A stretch of 64,000 nucleotides of DNA. Origin: Rugamonas apoptosis. GTDB lineage: Bacteria; Pseudomonadota; Gammaproteobacteria; Burkholderiales; Burkholderiaceae_D. Positions 59,558 through 64,000 of this stretch are shown piece by piece. The stretch is from NCBI RefSeq assembly GCF_014042355.1, contig NZ_JACEZU010000017.1:24857-88856 (forward strand). The letters run 5' to 3'. The notes beneath the pieces are model-generated. The model had not been told where the DNA came from, did not search any database, and saw only the letters and a list, made by a program, of their open reading frames with translations. The first letter of the stretch is position 1. Every line of letters begins with the position of its first letter. Made by a program: the position numbers and the translations under genes.

Positions 59558-59768
59558 GGTGTGGGCGTGCAGTGTGCTTGCATTTTAAAAAGATGCGCTA
59601 TTTTACGCTCGCTGGCGTGGCCGCGCCTGTTTGAAGCCCGGTTTTATGGACCGTTTTGGCCGCGGCAGCTTGCATCCTGCTCCAATTTGGAGTGCAATGT
59701 AGGACTGACGATAATGAATCGCTATCATTGCCGGCGATTCACGTTTTACCGTTTTTTAAGGAAAGTCG

Positions 59769-60143
59769 ATGGCCACTTACGAATTTACTGTGTCGGTCAG
59801 AACCCAGTACCTGCCCGAGCAGTCGGACCCGGAGCGCACCAATTTTGTGTTCACTTACTCGATCACGATCAAGAATACGGGAACGGTGCCGGCGCAGCTG
59901 ATCTCGCGCCATTGGGTCATCACGGACGCCAACAACCACGTCGAGGAAGTGCGCGGCCTGGGCGTGGTGGGCCACCAGCCTTTGCTGCAGCCGAACGAGC
60001 AGTTCGAATACACCAGCGGCACGGCGCTGCAAACCCAGCAGGGTTCGATGACGGGCGAGTATTTCTGCGTGGCCGAGGATGGTCACCAGTTCGAAGTCAA
60101 GATTCCTGAATTCGTCCTGTCGCTGCCGCGCACCTTGCACTGA
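59769..60143 (+). CDS. apaG: ApaG domain protein
   Basis: 124 residues, start behind AAGGAAAGTCG. A single fibronectin-III-like fold with the family pattern YSITIKNTGTVPAQLISRHWVITDANN, GLGVVGHQPLLQPNEQFEYTSG and GSMTGEYFC. ApaG has been linked to divalent cation (Co/Mg) effects and is often near rsmA-apaH in gamma-proteobacteria; here it stands near rpe and mltA. Molecular role uncertain. Confidence 0.95.
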   Translation: MATYEFTVSVRTQYLPEQSDPERTNFVFTYSITIKNTGTVPAQLISRHWVITDANNHVEEVRGLGVVGHQPLLQPNEQFEYTSGTALQTQQGSMTGEYFCVAEDGHQFEVKIPEFVLSLPRTLH

Positions 60144-60185
60144 CGCGGTCCACGGCGCAGCACCGGGGCGCGTCGCTGGCGCGCC

Positions 60186-60314
60186 TCACTTCGTGTCGTC
60201 ATTCTTCTGCTTATTTTGTTGCTGGGCGGGTTTTTTGCCCGAGTACATGGTCCACCAGACGATGAAGACCAGCAGGAAGAACGCCACAATCGCTTCTAAC
60301 ATCAAGACCCACAT
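60186..60314 (-). CDS. Small single-span membrane protein, 42 residues
   Basis: ATG 60314 to TGA 60186, with AAGGA at 60324-60320 as ribosome site. One transmembrane helix (about residues 3-22, VLMLEAIVAFFLLVFIVWWT) is followed by a short Lys/Gln/Asn-rich tail (KKPAQQQNKQKNDDTK), so the tail is probably cytoplasmic. It lies between apaG and mltA on the opposite strand, and its ribosome site abuts the mltA start codon, so its promoter must lie within the mltA coding start. No known family recognised. The good ribosome site and hydrophobic design make it more than a chance frame. Confidence 0.6.
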   Translation of the reverse strand: MWVLMLEAIVAFFLLVFIVWWTMYSGKKPAQQQNKQKNDDTK

Positions 60315-60324
60315 AGTTATCCTT

Positions 60325-61545
60325 ATGTCATTTACACGTAGTAGTTTACTCGTTTCGCTGACGGCCGTCGCGCTGGCATTGGCCGCCTGTACCACGGCGC
60401 CGCCGCGCCCGCCCGCGCCACCCGTGGTGCCGGCACCCGCGCCCACCCCGACGCCCACGCCGGCCCCGACGCCGGTGCCAACTCCGTTACCCACCACGCC
60501 GCAGTTCGTGCCGTCGACCTTCGCCGCGCTGCCGGGCTGGGACCGCGACGACGTGCGCGCCGCCTGGCCGGCCTTCATGTCCTCGTGCACGGTGCTGGTC
60601 AAGCAGGCGGACTGGAAGGAAGTGTGCACCATCGCCCGCACCGTCAATGGCGGCGACGAGCAGGCGATCCGTACCTTCTTCGAGGCCTTCCTGGTGCCGA
60701 ACCAGGTCATCGCCCCGGACGGCGCGCAGGATGGCCTGATCACCGGCTACTACGAACCGCTGCTGCGCGGCGCCCGCAAGCGTGGCGGCCCGTACCAGAC
60801 GCCTTTGTACAAAGTGCCCGATGATTTGCTCACTGTGGACCTGGCAAGCGTGTATCCCGAGTTGAAGGGGATGCGCTTGCGCGGGCGGCTGGTGGGCAAG
60901 AAGGTGGTGCCGTATTCCAGCCGTGCCGAGATCGAGCGGGCTGACGCGAGCGGCAAGGAATTGCTGTGGGTGGATGATCCGGTGGAGTCGTTCTTCCTGC
61001 AGGTGCAGGGCTCGGGCCGGGTGCAACTGGCCGACACCCAGGAAACCGTGCGGGTGGCGTACGCCGACCAGAATGGCCATCCGTACAAGTCGATCGGCCG
61101 CTGGCTGGTGGACAAGGGTGAGCTGACGATGGAGCAGGCCTCGGCGCAGGGCATCAAGGCGTGGATCGCAGGGCATCCCACCCGCATGCAGGAACTGTTC
61201 AACGTCAACCCCAGCTATGTGTTCTTCAAGGAGGAGCGCTTGCCCGATCCGCGCGTGGGGCCGAAGGGCGCGCTGGGCGTGCCGTTGACGCCGCAGCGTT
61301 CGGTGGCCATCGATAAGACGCAACTGCCGCTGGGTGTGCCCATGTTCCTCTCCACCACGCAGCCCAACAGCGACATTCCGCTGCAACGGCTGGTGATGAC
61401 GCAGGATACAGGCGGCGCCATTCGTGGCGCGATCCGGGTCGATTACTTCTTTGGCTTCGGCACCGAGGCGGCCGACAACGCGGGCCGCATGAAACAGCGC
61501 GGCGCGATCTGGCTGCTGTTGCCGCGCCAGGCGCCGGCGCGTTGA
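60325..61545 (+). CDS. mltA: Membrane-bound lytic murein transglycosylase A
   Basis: 406 residues. Signal peptide and lipobox ending at C22 (LALAAC), then a low-complexity Pro/Thr/Ala linker (about 25-60), then the MltA domain: GLITGYYEPLLRGARKRGGPYQTPLYKVP, VQGSGRVQL and, at the C-terminus, the 3D domain MTQDTGGAIRGAIRVDYFFGFG with the catalytic Asp. It cuts glycan strands of peptidoglycan, forming 1,6-anhydro ends. No Shine-Dalgarno is visible before ATG 60325. Co-directional with apaG but separated by the antisense small gene. Confidence 0.94.
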   Translation: MSFTRSSLLVSLTAVALALAACTTAPPRPPAPPVVPAPAPTPTPTPAPTPVPTPLPTTPQFVPSTFAALPGWDRDDVRAAWPAFMSSCTVLVKQADWKEVCTIARTVNGGDEQAIRTFFEAFLVPNQVIAPDGAQDGLITGYYEPLLRGARKRGGPYQTPLYKVPDDLLTVDLASVYPELKGMRLRGRLVGKKVVPYSSRAEIERADASGKELLWVDDPVESFFLQVQGSGRVQLADTQETVRVAYADQNGHPYKSIGRWLVDKGELTMEQASAQGIKAWIAGHPTRMQELFNVNPSYVFFKEERLPDPRVGPKGALGVPLTPQRSVAIDKTQLPLGVPMFLSTTQPNSDIPLQRLVMTQDTGGAIRGAIRVDYFFGFGTEAADNAGRMKQRGAIWLLLPRQAPAR

Positions 61546-61571
61546 TTTTCGCGGCGGGCGGTCGCTCCTGT

Positions 61572-62819
61572 TCAGGGCCGCACGGCCCGGATAGGCTTGG
61601 ATAAGAGCAGGGCGATGGTGAGCAGCACGCCGCCGGCAGCCACGCAGGTTAAACCGGTACGGATGCTGTAGTGTTCGGCCACGGCCCCCGCCAACATCGC
61701 GCCCACGGGCGCGGTGGCCACCGTCAGGAAGCGCATGGTGGAGGTCATGCGGCCCAGGAATTCGTCTGGCGTTACTCTCTGGCGCAAGGCCATGTAGGGC
61801 ATGAAGAACAACATGACGCCGCAGTCGAAGAAGAACACCAGAACGGCGTAGGCGATGGCGCTGGCGGTACGGCTGCCGAGCAGTTCGGCCGGGATGATGG
61901 GGGTCAGCACAAAGCCCAGCACCGTCGCCGCCACGCCGACCAGGATGGTGCGGCCCGGCCCGAACCGGCGATTCAGGGGCTTGAGCAGTTGCGAGCTGGC
62001 GAAAACACCTAACCCGCCTACCATTTGCGTCGTTCCCAGCATCCCCGGCGTCATGCCCAGTTCGCGCGTGGCGAACAAAATCACCAGCGCCGTGTAGCCA
62101 TAGAACAGCCAATGCCAGCAACCCGTGGCCCAGGCCAGAGTGCGCAGCAGCGGTTGACCCCAGATGAATTTCAGGCCGTCGTGGATGTCGCGCAGTGGGT
62201 GCTTGTCCGATGGGGCGGGGCGCGGATCGCGCACGCTGATGCGGCGCAGGTTGAAGACGGATACCACGAAGCCGATGGCGTTGAGCAGCACCGCGAACGG
62301 TGCAGTCAGCCACTGGATCAGGATGCCGGCGATGCCGGGCGCCAGTACGCGCGAGGCGGAATCGGTGGCCGTCAATTTGGACTGGGCGTCGATCAGGCCT
62401 TCGCGCCCGGTCAAGTAGGTGAGGAAGATCTGTTCGGCTCCACCGCCCACCACCGAACACGTGCCCAGCACGAAGGCGTTCGCATACATCCAGTGGATGG
62501 ACAAGGCACCCATCCAGTAGGCGGCGGGGATGCTGGCCAGTGAGATGGCCTGGATAGACTCGCTCAATAGCAGGATGGGGAATTTGCTGTTGCGGTCCAG
62601 GATGACGCCAGCCGGCAGTGCGAACAGCGCGAACGGGACAGCCTGGGCGGCGACCAGGATACCCATCTGCGCCGGTGTGGCGTGCAGCAGCAGCACGGCG
62701 CACAGCGGCAGCGCCAGCCCGCTGACCTGGCCGCCGAAGCCATTGAGCACACTGCTGAACCAGTAGCGCCGGAAGTCGGCATTACGCAACAGGGCGTCGC
62801 CGCCGAACTTGTCGCGCAA
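61572..62819 (-). CDS. MFS transporter (MFS_3 / enterobactin-exporter-like)
   Basis: 415 residues with twelve hydrophobic segments. The start NADFRRYWFSSVLNGFGGQVSGLALPL and the loop LPAGVILDRNSKFP match the drug/siderophore exporter branch of the major facilitator superfamily, as does ALRQRVTPDEFLGRMTSTMRF in the second half. Substrate unknown; this branch includes macrolide and enterobactin exporters. Monocistronic, divergent from the enoyl-CoA hydratase gene. Confidence 0.88.
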   Translation of the reverse strand: MRDKFGGDALLRNADFRRYWFSSVLNGFGGQVSGLALPLCAVLLLHATPAQMGILVAAQAVPFALFALPAGVILDRNSKFPILLLSESIQAISLASIPAAYWMGALSIHWMYANAFVLGTCSVVGGGAEQIFLTYLTGREGLIDAQSKLTATDSASRVLAPGIAGILIQWLTAPFAVLLNAIGFVVSVFNLRRISVRDPRPAPSDKHPLRDIHDGLKFIWGQPLLRTLAWATGCWHWLFYGYTALVILFATRELGMTPGMLGTTQMVGGLGVFASSQLLKPLNRRFGPGRTILVGVAATVLGFVLTPIIPAELLGSRTASAIAYAVLVFFFDCGVMLFFMPYMALRQRVTPDEFLGRMTSTMRFLTVATAPVGAMLAGAVAEHYSIRTGLTCVAAGGVLLTIALLLSKPIRAVRP

Positions 62820-62951
62820 GTAGAGTCGGAATACGGTAAGAATGGGAGGTCCTGTCAGGGCAGCGGATCAAGCAGCTCATCATACCAGTGCCCCTTCTCC
62901 ATAGATAGACGCTACAATCGATGGATACCTGTTCAATTGGAGGAGAGCTCG

Positions 62952-63728
62952 ATGCAGTATGAAGACCTGATCGTAGAAATTCATGACAATGTGGCGCTGA
63001 TCCGCCTGAACCGCCCCAAGGCCCTGAATGCGCTGAACGACCGCATGATGAATGAGCTGGGCGACGCTCTGTATAAATTCGACGCTGATCCGGCCATCGG
63101 CTGTATCGTCCTCACCGGCAGCGAGAAGGCATTCGCCGCTGGCGCCGACATCGCGGCCATGGCTGATTACACGTACACCGACACCTATCGCGACAACTAC
63201 ATCACCCGCAACTGGGAGCACATCCTGCGCGTGCGTAAGCCGGTGGTGGGCGCCGTGTCCGGCTATGCGCTGGGCGGTGGCTGCGAACTGGCCATGATGT
63301 GCGATTTCCTGATCGCGGGCGACAATGCCAAGTTCGGCCAGCCGGAAATCAAGGTCGGCGTCACGCCGGGCGCGGGCGGCACCCAGCGCCTGCCCCGCGC
63401 TATCGGCAAAGCCAAGGCGATGGACCTGCTGCTGACGGCGCGTACCATCGACGCGGCAGAAGCGGAGCGTATCGGCCTGGTGTCGCGCGTGGTCCCGGCC
63501 GACAAGCTGATTGAAGAAACCCTGGCCGCAGCAGCCACCATCGCCGCCATGCCGACTTCCGTCGCGATGATGATCAAGGATGCCGTCAACCGCGCGTTCG
63601 AAACGACGCTGACGGAAGGCGTCAATTACGAGCGCCGTTTGTTCCACGCAGCATTCGGCACGCCGGCCCAGAAAGAGGGCATGCATGCCTTCCTCGAAAA
63701 GCGCTTGCCAAAGTTCGACGGCCTTTGA
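62952..63728 (+). CDS. Enoyl-CoA hydratase
   Basis: 258 residues from ATG 62952 with GGAGGAG at 62939-62945. Crotonase fold: NRPKALNALN, GSEKAFAAGADIAAM forming the CoA oxyanion hole, VSGYALGGGCELAMMCDFLIAG and FGQPEIKVGVTPGAGGTQRLPRAIG with both catalytic Glu residues present (CE in GGGCELA and PE in GQPEIK). It adds water to trans-2-enoyl-CoA in beta-oxidation (FadB/PaaF-like). Monogenic, followed within 70 bp by the rRNA promoter. Confidence 0.94.
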   Translation: MQYEDLIVEIHDNVALIRLNRPKALNALNDRMMNELGDALYKFDADPAIGCIVLTGSEKAFAAGADIAAMADYTYTDTYRDNYITRNWEHILRVRKPVVGAVSGYALGGGCELAMMCDFLIAGDNAKFGQPEIKVGVTPGAGGTQRLPRAIGKAKAMDLLLTARTIDAAEAERIGLVSRVVPADKLIEETLAAAATIAAMPTSVAMMIKDAVNRAFETTLTEGVNYERRLFHAAFGTPAQKEGMHAFLEKRLPKFDGL

Positions 63729-63793
63729 TATAGTTCGCCTCCCCGCAAAACGGCGCACGAAAATGCGAGTTGAGCGGGGAAAAAAACGAGGGG

Positions 63794-64000
63794 TTGACGA
63801 GCTGCACGAAACACCGCATAATCTCATCTCTCTGCTGACGAACAAAACGATTCGCAGCAAGCAGTACCGAATAAAGTTCTTTAAAAATTCACAGTCGATA
63901 AGTGTGGACGTTTGATGGAAGTGCACACGAAGCCAGTCTTCGTGATACTTAAAATATCAAATGTTCACAAGAAATAAATGAAATAGGATACTCGCAAGAG
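63794..64000 (+). promoter_or_regulatory. rRNA operon promoter and leader (16S gene begins beyond window)
   Basis: TTGACG (63794-63799), 17-bp spacer, CATAAT (63817-63822) is a strong sigma-70 promoter. Downstream, TTCTTTAAAAATT (63877-63889) resembles the antitermination box region of betaproteobacterial rrn leaders, followed by CGATAAGTGTGGACGTTTGA, a sequence type seen just before 16S rRNA genes in this group. The 16S gene itself is not in the window. Low GC and the lack of a reading frame agree. Confidence 0.8.

Noticed and set aside
60430..60510. Minisatellite-like repeat
   Set aside because: It encodes a Pro/Thr/Ala linker in MltA after the lipobox, a normal low-complexity spacer; the Pro-Ala repeat in the S9 peptidase near 17035-17075 is the same kind of thing.
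63736..63776. Terminator after the enoyl-CoA hydratase gene
   Set aside because: CCCCGC and GCGGGG can pair across a long loop, but the A-run lies on the plus strand after the stem, so there is no T-run to terminate this gene.

Overview
The window looks like chromosomal DNA of a high-GC betaproteobacterium, most likely Oxalobacteraceae (Massilia / Duganella / Janthinobacterium group). The support is the gene order rpe-gph-trpE-trpG-trpD-trpC, a PEP-CTERM protein, a long (526-residue) isocitrate lyase, many methyl-accepting chemotaxis proteins and S8/S9 exopeptidases, a class II FNR-type promoter, and a betaproteobacterial rRNA-operon leader at the right edge. Family names are my own reading of the translations; no database search was possible.

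Layout. 1-2.5 kb: a fused PP2C phosphatase / Ser-Thr kinase (cut by the left edge) behind a formate/nitrite channel. 3.0-8.5 kb: a sulfate-ester cluster of arylsulfotransferase, TonB-dependent receptor and sulfatase. 8.7-10.3 kb: one large secreted orphan. 10.4-14.7 kb: a lower-GC island at tRNA-Phe. It is split by repeated 3' fragments of the tRNA gene into two modules. One carries a membrane protein and an Xre/ImmA toxin-antitoxin-like pair; the other carries a uracil-DNA-glycosylase-like protein whose stop codon lies inside the tRNA-derived repeat. Only an integrase remnant is present.

14.7-28.5 kb: two S9 peptidases, two periplasmic binding-protein-like genes, a chemotaxis receptor, and a PEP-CTERM protein plus cucumisin-like protease operon. 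29-36 kb: a Pat-type acetyltransferase and an HDAC-family deacetylase in one operon behind a consensus FNR box at -41.5, then DUF1059, a sterol desaturase and isocitrate lyase. 36-43 kb: methyltransferase, a second chemotaxis receptor, a NarL-type two-component system with a MipA-like protein, and an OmpA-like barrel. 43-47 kb: an S8 protease, a small pertussis-toxin-S1-like ADP-ribosyltransferase, a higBA module whose toxin gene is doubly broken, a candidate sRNA and a second tRNA-Phe.

47-53 kb: UbiH-family monooxygenase, DsbC, MocA-like nucleotidyltransferase, M61 peptidase, diguanylate cyclase. 53-60 kb: a TonB-like lipoprotein, then the trpECDG block with a recognisable Trp-rich leader peptide and attenuator directly behind rpe-gph. 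60-64 kb: ApaG, a small antisense membrane protein, MltA, an MFS transporter, enoyl-CoA hydratase and the rrn promoter/leader. No CRISPR array and no complete insertion sequence were seen.
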